A stretch of 64,000 bases of DNA from Gymnothorax reevesii (GCA_029721435.1 CM056576.1:60345876-60409875), one strand, 5' to 3'; shown: positions 52,421 to 63,005, counted from the stretch's first letter. The notes: generated by a model not told the origin, from the letters alone. Numbers and translations are program-made.

Positions 52421-52912
52421 TGTTATGGCCCCAATTTGTTATTACAATTTACAACACAATAGCAACAGCAACAGCAAGGGATGACAGACATAATTTAAAA
52501 CTTAAACCCATTTAATGAACAAAGACAACTAACAAAGACAACTACTGACCAAGATTGAATACAAAAACAGAAATATTTACAGTCCCTTTGGTGGGTTTCC
52601 TGGTGATGTCCTGGGTGAGGAAAATGCTCTAACACAGGCAAAAATCCACAAAAGAAACTTCACAGGTCTTGAACAGAATGACAGGTCTGGTCACATGTAT
52701 CCTTCTCCTTGCAATTTCTCCTACTACTTTACTGTCACAATTCTCCCCATTATATACTCTTTTGCAGACCCCTCCCACCTTTTAGACTTTTTTTTTCTTT
52801 TCTCAGGGACTTGTTTCAGACATGCCCGAAACATGCCCAAACCTAGCTCCAGTCTGAGCTCAACAAAAAAAAAGGTAAATACTGCCATCCAGTGGCCTAT
52901 ATTCACATTACA
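52421..52912 (-). repeat. 3' LTR of the Gmr1-like element
   Basis: Starts TGTTATGGCCCC and ends ATTCACATTACA as written on +. It is about 492 bp and nearly identical to 57947-58433; by eye the pair differs at roughly ten sites plus a few small indels. Contains ATATACTC and TTATATA-like promoter strings on the inverse strand. Adjacent inner bases (inverse GGAATGGAGA) are a possible polypurine tract. Confidence 0.93.
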
Positions 52913-53049
52913 TCTCCATTCCAAAAGGGAAAAATTTTGACTCATAAAGGCAAAATTTTTCTTTTCAATACAAAATGGTTAAGTGAACACTTGTCTATAT
53001 ATACATATCATACAATATTCAAATAAACACATGATATATATATACATAT

Positions 53050-54466
53050 TCAAACACGGGATAAGCAATCAGAAATCACATTGTTGGCACCCTTTACATG
53101 CTTAATTTCGAAGTCAAACTCCTGTAAAATCAAACTCCAATTCAACAATCTCCGATTCTTGTTTTTCATCTTACTCAAAAACATTAAAGGATTGTGGTCA
53201 GTGTACACAATCATTGGCTTTTTCCCTGTACAAACATAAACATCAAAGTGTTGTAAAGATAGAACCAGAGCCAACAGCTCCTTCTCTATTGTGGAATAGT
53301 TCCTTTGGTGGCGATTGAACTTCCTGGAGAAGTATGCCATGGGATGCTCAATGTCATCAGAGTCACTTCTCTGTAGGAGCACAAATCCACAAGCTTGGTC
53401 GCTAGCATCGACCGCGATGGAGAACGGTTTGTTGAAGTCAGGAGATTTGAGCACGGGGAAGTGACACAGCAGAGACTTCAGACGATCGAAAGCTCTGTGG
53501 CACGATTCATCCTAAGTGAACTTTACGCCTTTCTTCAGTTGGTTAGTTAGACTGAGAGCAATCTCAGCAAAGTTCTTGCAGCACTTGCGGTCGTACCCGA
53601 TCATTCCAAGGAAGCGGCGCAAAGCTTTTTTGTTGTCAGGAACTGGAAAGTCCATGATGGCTTGGACTTTAGCATTTATGGGTGCCACCTTACCCTGGCC
53701 TATGACGTAGCCAAGATAGGTGACAGTAGCACAACCAAAGTCACTCCTGTTCAGGTTAACAGTCAGGTTAGCCTGGGTCAGGCGCTGGAACAACGTCTCT
53801 ACATCTTTTAGATGTTCTTCCCAGGAGTCACTCCATGTGATCAGGTCATCGATGTATGCACTCGTGTGTGGCAATCCGGCGATTGTAGACTGAATCATCC
53901 TTTGGAACGTGGCTGGGGCATTTTTCATGCCAAAGGGTAGGACTTCATACTGGTACAACCCAGATGGTGTGGCAAAAGCAGAGATACTCTTGGCCCTCTC
54001 AGTTAAAGGCACACACCAATAACCCTTCAATAAATCAATCTTGGTCAGAAACTTTGCTTACCCTACTCTATCAATACAATCGTCAATCCTAGGTATTGGA
54101 AACACATCAGTTCTAGTTACAACATTGACTTTGCGATAATCTGTACAGAATCTAGTACTTCCATCAGGTTTTGGAACTAGCACACAGGGTGAACTCCAAT
54201 CTGAGTTGGAGGGTCTGATAATATCATGTTCTAACATGTACTCAACCTCTTTCTCAGCAATCTTTCTCTTTTCAGGATTCATCCGGTACGGATGCTGGTT
54301 TATTGGTTAGGCATCACCAACATCTACATCATTAGAGGCTATAGAAACTCTTTTGGGAACATCAGGAAACAGATCCTCATATTTCTTGATCAACTTCTCA
54401 AACTGATCTCTCTGTGAGGGTTCTAAGTGCTGGAGTTTTACATCAAGATTTTGCAACACTTCAGAA
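53050..54466 (-). pseudogene. Reverse transcriptase and RNase H of the Gmr1-like element
   Basis: RT: EKEVEYMLEHDIIRPSNSDW, SSPCVLVPKPDGSTRFCTDY, IDLLKGYWCVPLTERAKSIS, LPFGMKNAPATFQRMIQ, and the YIDD catalytic motif in SAYIDDLITWSDSWEEHL, then VTYLGYVIGQGKV. RNase H: FSIAVDASDQACGFVLLQ, DIEHPMAYFSRKFNRHQRNY, YTDHNPLMFL and KGANNVISDCLSRV, ending at TGA (53050). These enzymes copy the genomic RNA into DNA and remove the RNA. Stops at 54307, 54058 and 53512 break the frame but no frameshift was seen. It lies 3' of integrase, unlike ordinary Ty3/Gypsy. Confidence 0.93.
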
Positions 54467-54468
54467 TT

Positions 54469-55581
54469 TTACAATTTGCATGAAAGAACTTCAGCTTTAA
54501 TTCTAGGTTCATCATCTTGAAACTCCCCCTCATCTTCACAAATCTCGGCCATAGGAGAATCTGAAGTGACAGCTGCAACCCTAGCATTTCTGTCATGATA
54601 AGGCTTCAGCATGTTAATGTGACACAATTGTTTTGGTTTTCTCCTATCTGGAGTCTTCACAATGTAATTGAGATCATTGAGTATTGTCAGAATTTCATAA
54701 GGACCATGAAATCTAGCCTGCAATGGATTGGACTGCAAGGGAAAGAACACAAGGACCTTGTCTCCTGGTTTAAACTCACGGCTTCTAGCCTTATGATCAT
54801 ACCAAGTCTTCATTTTTCCCTGACTTGATTTCAAGTTCTCTTTGGCTAGGTCACATGCTGCACGCAATCTTTTCTTGAAGTTGCTAACATAGTCTAACAG
54901 ACTGATGTGCGGCTGTTCCTCTTGCCATTGTTCACTCAATAATAGCAAAGGTCCCCTCACTTCAGGGCCAAACACCAGCTCAAATGGACTGAATCCAGTA
55001 GACTCCTGCACTGCTTCTCTAGCTGCAAACAACAGCAAATGAACACCTTCATCCCAGTCTCTCTCATGGTCATAACAATAAGTCCTCATCATTGTCTTGA
55101 GAGTGGAATGAAACCGCTCTAAGGCACCCTGACTTTCTGGATGATAGGCACTAGAAAGAATCTGCTTTGCACCTAGTTCATACACAACCTGCTGAAACAA
55201 TCCTGAAGTGAAATTGCTACCTTAGTCAGACTGAATTTCCCTGGGAAGGCCAAACAACGTGAAGAACTTTATCAAAGCCTTCGAGATTGCAGTTGCCTTG
55301 ATGTTACGTAGAGGTATGGCTTCGGGGAATCTGGTAGATGCACACATGATTATCAACAAGTACTGATTTCCAGATCTAGTCTTGGGTAATGGACTAACAC
55401 AATCAACAATGACCTTAGAGAATGGCTCCCCAAATGCTGGGATAGGCTGCAATGGAGCTACAGGTGGGTCTAACTGGTGTTTTCCAACTACCTAACAAGT
55501 GTGACAGGTTTTGCAAAAGTTGGAAACGTCCTTCCGAAGCCCAGGCCAAAAGAAGTGTTTCATGATCTTATCAACAGTCTT
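54469..55581 (-). pseudogene. Integrase of the Gmr1-like element
   Basis: Zinc-binding HHCC domain at the end of the upstream ORF (GGHLGVNKTVDKIMKHFFWP, FCKTCHTC). Core: FSKVIVDCVSPLPKTRSGNQ (first catalytic Asp), FGLPREIQSD with GSNF after a stop (second Asp), and SSAYHPESQGALERFHSTLK (catalytic Glu). C-terminal region: SREFKPGDKVLVFFPLQSNP, FHGPYEILTILNDLNYIVKT, a GPY/F domain. Stops at 55492 and 55222. The enzyme joins element DNA to the chromosome. Being upstream of RT is the notable feature. Confidence 0.93.
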
Positions 55582-56415
55582 GTTAACACCAAGATGACCT
55601 CCTAAAGGTAAACTATGAGCCATTGTTAAGATCTCATTCCTGTAGACCTTCGCAACAACAATTTGCCTGACCACTGCCCAATCTGCATTGGCAGGGATAT
55701 CAGGAGGGCGCCACTTCCGCATCAACACACCATCCTTGAGATAATACCCAACTGGAACTGCGTCTATTTCTTTATCAGGAAGGGCTCTCCTCTTTAGTAC
55801 ACAAATTTCAGGATCATTAGTTTGCTCCTCAATCAATCGCTTTCTGGACAGAGACAAGTCTCCAGACACATCAGAATCACCAAACCCATCTGGCTGGCTG
55901 AACAATGAACTGATAAAAGTGTCTGATAAATTCTCAAACGGAGAAACCATAGTAGGCCAATCAGAGTCATGAGGTGAACCACCTGAGTCCTGACTATTCA
56001 ATGTGCTGGACGGCACCACAACATCTTCTTCTTTAGCCTTCTTCGCCATAGCACGAGTCACTGCACAAGAAGGATACAGAGATGGGTCCTCATCCCCATC
56101 TTCAGTGCTCGGCTGTGAAGTAAGATATACAGGGGGAACTACTTTGCCCCCAGCCAGGTCATTACCTAGCAACAGAGAAACACCCTTTATAGGTAGACTT
56201 GACATAAGTCCCACCTTTACCTCTCCTGTAACTAAATCTGACTTCAAGAATATAGAGTGCAGGGGTACAGATACAGTCCTTCCTTCAATACCTTGTGCAA
56301 GTATGAAATCCCCTGAAGCGGTCTCATCACATAACTCCAAGGAGTCCATCAACAAAAGTGACTGAGAAGCTCCGGTATCCCTTAGGATATATATGGGGAC
56401 AGGAGTAGTATTCTC
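55582..56415 (-). pseudogene. Aspartic protease and spacer of the Gmr1-like element
   Basis: Immediately after the stop that ends gag (56416), in the same frame, comes YILRDTGASQSLLL, the DTGA active site of a retropepsin, then GVSLLLGNDLAGGKV, its flap/C-terminal 'iLlG.D' motif. A Ser/Asp-rich spacer of about 100 residues leads to the integrase zinc domain. The protease matures Gag-Pol. In-frame position after a TAA could reflect either mutation or stop-codon readthrough. Confidence 0.88.
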
Positions 56416-57824
56416 TTACAGAGCCACAAATCCCTCTGACACAAATGGAAGAAATTCCTCCCTCACAAAGTCAGCAGCATCAGGCTTTTTAGCCCCACAA
56501 GAAGCAGGCAATTTAGCAGATCGGTCATCGACTACAGGGGTTTCTAACCTTGTTTTCACAAAGGCATTTGGTTTGGTATCCTTTTCTTTTTCTTTCTTAG
56601 CTTTAAGGAACCAACAGTTAGTTGTAACATGACCAGATTTCTTGCAATAACTGCAAACTAGACCACTTTTGTCACTGTCAGCTTTCACATTTTGATCAGA
56701 CCTGTTATTGGATTTCTGAGCACCATCACCAGATTTGTCTTTGTCTTTGGGTGAGGAATCTTGGGTATCACCGTAACCCTTTTTCTGAAATTGGGACCAT
56801 CTATTCTTACTGCTAGACTGAAATTTGGACTTATGTGTGAGAACATATTCATCTGCAAATTTGGCAGCTGATTGCAAATTCAGTGCTTGCTTCTCATTAA
56901 GGTAGGTCATAACATCATCCTTAACGCAGTTCTTGAATTCTTCAACTAACACCATCTCTTTTAGTGAGTTGAAATCATCCTTGACCTCCATAGAAGTACA
57001 CCAGCGCTCAAAGCAAACCCTCTTCTCATTTGCAAATTCCACATAAGTCTGATTTTCAGATTTATTCAGACTTCTGAATTTCTGTCGGTAAGCCTCTGGA
57101 ACCAACTCATAAACTCTCAAAATAACCTTTTTGACAACCTCATAATCAGAGGAATCATCTGCAGACAAAGCCGAATAGGCTTGTTGAGCTTTACCCTTGA
57201 GGACAGTTTGCAACATCAGAGGCCAGTGTTCCTTTGGCCACTGGCAACTCTTTGCTACCTTTTCAAAACACTGGAAATAGTTGTCAACATCCTTTTCCGA
57301 AAATGGAGGCACCAATTTTACCTCCTGGCTAGCCCGAAATTTATTTTCAGTTTGAATTTTAATTTTTAGTTGCTCCATTTGGAGTCTTTCTTCTCTATCG
57401 AATTTCTCTAATTCAAAATCTCTCTGTCTTGCAAATTTTTCTAACTCAAATTCTCTTTGTTTTTCTTTTTCCTCCCTTTCTTTTTTCTCTTCTCTAGCTA
57501 ATTTTTCTAACTCAAACTGCCTTTGTTTTTCTTTTTCTTCCCTTTCAAATTCTCTTTGTTTTTCTTTTTCCTACCTTTCAATCTCTAGAATTTTTAATTT
57601 AAGTTCCATTTCTATATTTGGATTTCCACTGGAAACTGTTCCAGATCTCCTGGTGTAAACACATTTTCATCAATGTAATATTCAACTATCTCTCAAGCCA
57701 GTCTTGCTTTTCGCATGGCTGGTTTTACCTCTGTCAGCTCTAAATGTCTGCAAATTTCTAGCAGTTCTGTCTTTATAAAAGACTTCAAAACCTCAACGGT
57801 TGGTGATGCCAAGAAATCATCCAT
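56416..57824 (-). pseudogene. Gag with SCAN-like capsid domain and zinc knuckle
   Basis: Probable original start at 57824 (MDDFLASPTVEVLKSFIKTE). A TGA at 57693, a frameshift near 57640 and a TAG at 57571 follow, then a Glu/Arg/Lys-rich coiled-coil-like stretch. The open part (57378-56416, 320 residues) has VPPFSEKDVDNYFQCFEKVA (capsid N-lobe), then residues ~83-180 resembling a SCAN domain: RVYELVPEAYRQKFRSLNKS, TYVEFANEKRVCFERWC, LKEMVLVEEFKNCVKDDVMT. A CCHC knuckle follows (Cys242, Cys245, His250, Cys255). Vertebrate SCAN domains are thought to derive from a Gmr1-like gag, so this is a relative of that ancestor. Confidence 0.9.
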
Positions 57825-57925
57825 TGCTGTTGATCTGTCAATATATTTATATAGGAAAATTCAAAAGAACAATTTTAAAATTTGAAATGTTAGATTTTCA
57901 ATAAATTACTCACACAATGGTCTGT

Positions 57926-57943
57926 CCCGGACTTGAGCCGCCA
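57926..57943 (-). promoter_or_regulatory. Putative tRNA primer-binding site
   Basis: Three bases inside the 5' LTR (minus strand) lies TGGCGGCTCAAGTCCGGG, whose complement ends in CCA like a tRNA 3' end. The cognate tRNA was not identified. Confidence 0.6.
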
Positions 57944-57946
57944 ATT

Positions 57947-58433
57947 TGTTATGGCCCCCAATTTGTTATTACAATTTACAACACAATAGCAACAGCAACA
58001 GCAAGGGATGACAGACACAATTTAAAACTTAAACCCATTTAATGAACAAAGACAACTAACTAATCTACTGACCAAGATTGAATACAAAAACAGAAATATT
58101 TACAGTCCCTTTGGTGGGTTTCCTGGTGATGTCCTGGGTGAGGAAAATGCTCTAACACAGGCAAAAATCCACAAAAGAAACTTCACAGGTCTTGAACAGA
58201 ATGACAGGTCTGGTCACATGTGTCCTTCTCCTTGCAATTTCTCCTACTACTTTACTGTCTCAATTCTCCCCTTTATATACTCTTTTGCAGACCCCTCCCA
58301 CCTTTTAGACTTTTTTTTTCTTTTCTCAGGGACTTGTTTCAGACATGCCCGAAACATGCCCAAACCTAGCTCCAGTCTGAGCTTAACAAAAAAAGGTAAA
58401 TACTGCCATCCAGTGGCCTATATTCACATTACA
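57947..58433 (-). repeat. 5' LTR of the Gmr1-like element
   Basis: About 487 bp; TGTTATGGCCCCC start and CACATTACA end as written on +, paired with 52421-52912. On the inverse strand a TATATAAAGGG-like string (about 58270) could be the promoter. Confidence 0.93.
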
Positions 58434-58437
58434 GCAG

Positions 58438-58666
58438 GATCTTAGCTGCTTTAAGTATTAGTGTGAGTAAGTAAGGAATTTATTAGGGTTATTCCCGTTT
58501 TCTTTAGGTTTATTATTTGAGCTCGCCTTTGGGCTACCACTGACTACGTTAGGTCCGTAGGTAGCGCGGGTTTGGTTATTTCCATTTGTTTTAGATCAGC
58601 ACGTTGCTGCATTTGTCTTTTATTTAGAGCCACTGCTCCTGGCGTCCAATCGCCTGCCCCATCACA
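58438..58666 (+). mobile_element. Solo LTR, right part
   Basis: Continuation of the LTR begun at 52202, after the GCAG target duplication of the Gmr1-like element; ends CCCCATCACA followed by GTTTG. Confidence 0.78.
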
Positions 58667-58671
58667 GTTTG

Positions 58672-59440
58672 CTTCTTGACTCTGGAGGGGATGTTGTTTT
58701 TCATCATGCCGACATACAAAATGTCATGCAGTTCACTGCTGATGGTGGTGAAGATGTTGGTGATTGTGGCACGGGAGCAATTAAACCTTGTTGCAAGGTC
58801 TAGGATGCCATAATTTCTAGGATGCCAAAAGTCAGGAGTAGCGGATCGATTAGGGGCATAATTTGGACATTCCAATCAAATGATACTGGAGATCAAATTT
58901 GGAGAGAAGGGCTTCCAAAAAGAGGACAGTGGCAGCATCTGACAAGCCAGTGTTGTAATTGACTTCATCAGGCTGGGAGGAGATTTGATTGAATAAAAAT
59001 GTTGTTTTTGTATCTACAATTCTCGTTTCAGTTGATTATTTTCTTTTCTGAGCATATCATTCTCAATTTCAAGGACCACAACACTTGAAGTACCAGGGGT
59101 CTGTGTAGCAACGTCAAGATGGTTTGGGCCTGGTCCTGCTGTTCTTTCATCCTCCATGCTCGCAGGGACCACTCCTTTTTCACGTTTGGTGGGGATGTGG
59201 TCGGGGAAAGCCTTTCCGTCATTCTATGCAAACAATGTTGGCTCAGCTGCTTTTCCATCAGGAAAATACCACCCACAGACCCTCGAGTTGTAGTTCGGGG
59301 TGACGCCAGCAAAAAAGAAAAAAAAAAGAAAAGAAAAAAACAAAGTGGCAATTAACGTCCAGTGTTGTGCAAGTTCACACTTCACATGAACTATTTCAAA
59401 GTTCAGTTCTAACAAAAGAAAATGAATAAATACACGTTCA
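58672..59440 (-). pseudogene. ISL2EU-like transposase N-terminal part with THAP-like domain
   Basis: Minus strand: NSRVCGWYFPDGKAAEPTLF resembles the C-terminal half of a THAP-type zinc finger ('sRVCs.HF..g.'). A segment with LEIENDMLRKENNQLKREL is a short coiled coil. Then LDLATRFNCSRATITNIFTT with ISSELHDILYVGMMKNNIPS is the helix-turn-helix region preceding the DDE core of DDE_Tnp_4 transposases. Frames change at about 59225 and 58880. It joins in sense to 52201-51655 once the two LTR insertions are set aside. THAP domains bind the transposon ends in such elements. Confidence 0.75.
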
Positions 59441-59709
59441 TAGTTCACCAATTCAGTTTTGAACTAGTTCATGTTCAGTACATTAACAGTTTTTTAGATA
59501 CTGAAAAAAAAACAGCGGGAGTGAATATTTCAGTTATCCTTTAAAATGAATCCACTCCATTATCAGTTGCCCATCACTACCATCCTAAATTGTTGTTGAT
59601 ATTATGCGAACAACTTTTTCATTCATCACGACTAAGGCAGTAACTCTATTTTCTAAACATGTCATCAGGACCTAAGCATCAATTCAGAATGTCACAAAAT
59701 CTGAACTAA
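59441..59709. other. No gene; possible repeat end
   Basis: 59350-59470 (CAGTGTTGTGCAAGTTCACA, ACTATTTCAAAGTTCAGTTC) resembles a common fish DNA-transposon end. Nothing else recognised. Confidence 0.4.
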
Positions 59710-60390
59710 TTATATCCCCGAACACCGAACAGCGTTTCGGGGATATTATGTTTTTGGTACGACCGCCGCCGCCGCGCCGCCCTACGTGTTAACGCAATGA
59801 CTTCAATAATATTTCAATTAGAAATTTCATGTTTTGCATATAAGTAAGTGATATAAAGAGGAAGAACTGTTTTGATTTTGGACAATTTACAATTTCTAGA
59901 TTGGCCACCAGGGGCCAAAAACTGAAAAATCACTGTTTATATCATATCTCTGGAAAGATTTGTCCGATTGACCACAAATCAAGTGCAAATGAAAGGTCAT
60001 GACCTGAGGATGTGTCCCACAATGACATTCTACCTGTTTGGTTCAAAATTTTGACACAAAGCGGAGCTTTGTCACTTAAAATTCACCGTTTTTGCCATAT
60101 CTTTGGAACCATTTGTCCAATTGACATGAAACTATGTGCAACTGCAAGGTCATGACCTCACGTGTCACATGATTATATCATACTTGTATGGCTCAATATT
60201 TTGCCACCAGGTGGCGCTTTGTGATGGAAAATGACCATTTTGGCCCTATCTTCAGAACCATTTGTCCGATTGACCTGAAATTAAGTTCAAATGAAAGTCT
60301 ATTCAAGGTCTATTCAAGGTTTGGGGAATTGGAGGATTGGAGGCATTCAGGGATATACCGCAAACCATCGCCTCCGACGGCATAAGTCAT
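59710..60390 (+). repeat. Dispersed repeat family F, copy 2
   Basis: Starts ATATCCCCGAACACCGAACA with TTTCGGGGATAT, ends GGGATATACCGCAAACCATCG. It contains three diverged internal units of about 140-150 bp, each with 'GCCACCAGG(T/G)GGC..' or a related string, 'CCATATCT.TGGAA' and 'TTTGTCCGATTGAC(C)'. Longer than copy 1, which has one unit. Confidence 0.8.
60204..60217 (+). promoter_or_regulatory. CTCF-like motif
   Basis: CCACCAGGTGGCGC matches the CTCF core consensus CCASYAGRKGGCRS at every position as I read it. It lies inside repeat family F. Binding is unproven. Confidence 0.4.
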
Positions 60391-61532
60391 AATTCTTTTT
60401 TTTTAAGCTAATATCACCAGCTATACAATGACATACTCATTCTGGGTATTTTCATGGGAAAATATTTTGAAAAATTATTTGGTCATAGAATTTTAGAAGT
60501 GGGTGGCAGAACCTGCCTGGCAGATGGATCATAAATACACCATGTATCTACCTACCCAAAGATGGCTATGTCATTGTATAGAACATAACAAACTGATGCT
60601 ATGGTAAAAATTTCAGAGCAATAGCTTAAAAAATGTGGATTTTATGCCTGCCATAAGCCTGATAAACTATGAAATTTTGGGATGCGAGAAAATCGCGTTT
60701 TTGTCTGTGAAACGAATGCACTGGAGGCGTTCACATGATAAAAATCCACTTAAAAGATAGTTTTTTGGTCTTAAAATCACCTTTTATGACTGGTTTGAAA
60801 GATTTTTAACAAAATGATAAAAAATATGTTATTTTATGTCTGAACCTAGTCTTGACCCCATAATTGGTTTCATCATTTTCAGCCAAATTGATTTTAAGAA
60901 TTTGGTCAAAATGCAGGTGGCCATCAAAGGGTTTATATTATTCACTCATCACCAGCTATTGTTTTAAAAACTTACATATAGTCTGCTGTAAGATTACTAT
61001 GAATGTGAACGATAAATCATAATTTCTTGGCATACTAGCATCTATTTTTTATGTTCGAAGGGCAGAATTTTGGGCAAGGCCCATTTTATGTAATAGTTTG
61101 ACCTCTGGTGACCTCCGATCTTGACCAATCAGAATGTTTTACCAGCCACTGTAAAGTTGGCACTCAGAGCTTTCATATGAGAGGTCATCCTTCAAATTCC
61201 ATCAAAAACTGACCATTCCAGATCAAATTGTATTTCCCCTATGCCATTTTTTGCCATCATTTTGCAAGCTGACATCCAGCATTAATCATTGAACATCTAC
61301 CTTGCTGCCAGTGGTCTGGATGTCCACCTTGATTTTTAGGATGTCCAAGATGGCCCTCTATTCAGATCAAGTGAAAAACTGAGTGGCTCATTTTTGCATG
61401 CTAAGGGCTCCTGGCTACTGAGGTACTGATTGTTTCAATTGAATGTTTGGCCGTGATTAGCATTGTAAAGAGGTCTGGGTAAAACACATTAGTTGACCTT
61501 GCAACTAGCAGGAGATGAGCATTTAGAATGCA
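60391..61532. other. No gene recognised
   Basis: AT-rich repeat-like DNA. 'ATCACCAGCTAT' occurs at 60413 and 60949 and 'ATGTCATTGTATAG' is echoed in inverse near 60425 and 60570 (ACAATGACATA), suggesting a short MITE at 60410-60590. Confidence 0.4.
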
Positions 61533-61652
61533 TACATGCCAACTCTGCCACTTTTGGTGGTAGACTGCCGCTTTCAGGGCGATTCATTCTGAAAAAAAAA
61601 ACGCCCCAAAAAAGCAGTAGTCTACCGCCAAAAGCGGAAGAGTTGGGATGTA
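61533..61652. mobile_element. Hairpin MITE of ~120 bp
   Basis: CATGCCAACTCTGCCACTTT with TGGTGGTAGACTGC is mirrored by GCAGTAGTCTACCGCCAAAA and GCGGAAGAGTTGGGATGTA. Arms of about 45 bp around a loop containing a poly-A run. Confidence 0.75.
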
Positions 61653-61845
61653 CGAGAATGCTCTTAAAACAAAATATGGGATATTGTATCTAGGAGCCAT
61701 GACGAGGCTTTTGAATTTTGTGATACAAAGTAATGCAGTTTCAGTTACAACCAGAAGACTGTACAAGAGACCTATGGAGGCCCAAACTGCATACTTAATT
61801 GGTACTTAAGCTGAGCACGCTCATTCTCTTAATGAGCAAGTCTTG
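61653..61845. other. No feature
   Basis: Nothing recognised. Confidence 0.5.
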
Positions 61846-62235
61846 TCAACCAATCTTTGTCCATGTCAATGATCTTGCCATGCCTCTTGTTTCTCCTTCT
61901 CCAGGTGTTGCCCCTCATGTGTTCTGATTTCTCACCCTTTATCTGGATGTGGTGGACGTTGGCTGGCAGACAGTGTCTCAAGTTTTATTGCCAAGTTTTT
62001 GCACAAGTCTCATGCGTTTCATAGTTCTTGTCTCCTTGTATATAGCGTTTTGTCTTCCAAGCCATGTCTTGTCATTGATATCTTTAGTCTTTATTTCTGT
62101 TTATGCCTTAGTTTGTCTTTTGCAATCCTTTGGACCAAGTTTTATGTTGGCACTCGTGCCTGATTGCTTTTGTTTTAATAAATTCCCTTTTCCCTTCAAC
62201 CTCGCATCTGGTGTCTCTCTGATCACGGATCAACA
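61846..62235 (+). mobile_element. LTR-like sequence
   Basis: TTTTGTTTTAATAAATTCCC followed by CGCATCTGGTGTCTCTCTGA and GGATCAACA resembles the R/U5 end of a chromovirus-type Ty3/Gypsy LTR (polyadenylation signal, then a CTGGTGTCTC-type end). No partner LTR or coding region was seen, so boundaries are approximate. Confidence 0.5.
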
Positions 62236-63005
62236 GAAATGACCGAAAAACTGTTTTCTTGGAAATAAAAACGATTTACGGGCTTTGGCTATTCCCGATT
62301 TATTTAATTTTGTTGTTTTCGTCCTATATTTTAGGAGGGCAGGCTTGCTGGGAAATTTGTTTGACCAATGGCTTTGCTCGTCCCCTGCTGAAAAACGCGT
62401 TTCAGCGACTACATGATCGCGAAAATGTCAGAAAGCAATGGAGAGGCGGGAAAGCGAAGAGAATAAAGAAAGCAGATATGGAGCCTCTGGCTTAAAAATG
62501 CCAACTAAAAACCAACCAGCTGTTTAGCCACGATGATCCTCATGCAGCAAGCAGTTTTCTTCTGGAGGGAAGCAGTAAGACACGGAAGAAGTAAGACTGA
62601 CGTTAAATTAATTGACTATGAGTTCGGCTAAAATTTGCTTGTGCTTATGTAACGACTCCAATAGACAAGTTATTTGCATACTATTTGATGCACATTGATT
62701 TGTTGTTTTACGGTGCCAAATAAAATTAGTCTTAGAATATAGGAAGACCTCACAAATTTTCAATTCCAAAACCCTGTCGTTCAGAATCACCTGCCATTAA
62801 ACTTGCAACTAAGTTTCTGCGGTTCTGAGGCTAGTGAGCTATTCTACGCCCATTAGAGTCTGTTAGTAAAATATGTAACTTTATTTTTAAAAAGGCTATG
62901 TATGAATCAATCCAAATAATGCAGTGGTCTTATTGAAAAATGCAATGTTTCCAAAGTCACATTTCTGTTTCACATCCATTCATGTATAAATACCGGTAAT
63001 TATGA
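62236..63005. other. No gene recognised
   Basis: Includes a plus-strand ORF at 62259-62495 with no recognisable domain. The remainder is AT-rich. Confidence 0.45.

Larger units (their letters stand above)
52421..58433 (-). mobile_element. Complete Gmr1-like Ty3/Gypsy LTR retrotransposon
   Basis: 6.0 kb, minus strand, with paired LTRs and the 4-bp target duplication GCAG (52417-52420 and 58434-58437). Coding order on the minus strand is gag, protease, integrase, reverse transcriptase, RNase H. That places integrase before RT as in Ty1/copia, while the RT and integrase sequences are of Ty3/Gypsy type: the arrangement described for Gmr1-like elements of fish and other deuterostomes. From about 57640 to 53050 the frame is continuous but broken by in-frame stops at 57571, 56416, 55492, 55222, 54469, 54307, 54058 and 53512 (lower coordinate of each stop codon). 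No env-like ORF. The copy is inactive as read. Confidence 0.93.

Noticed and set aside
52421..58433. An endogenous retrovirus with an envelope gene
   Set aside because: The region between the RNase H end (53050) and the 3' LTR is under 150 bp with no env ORF; the integrase-before-RT order also excludes a typical retrovirus.
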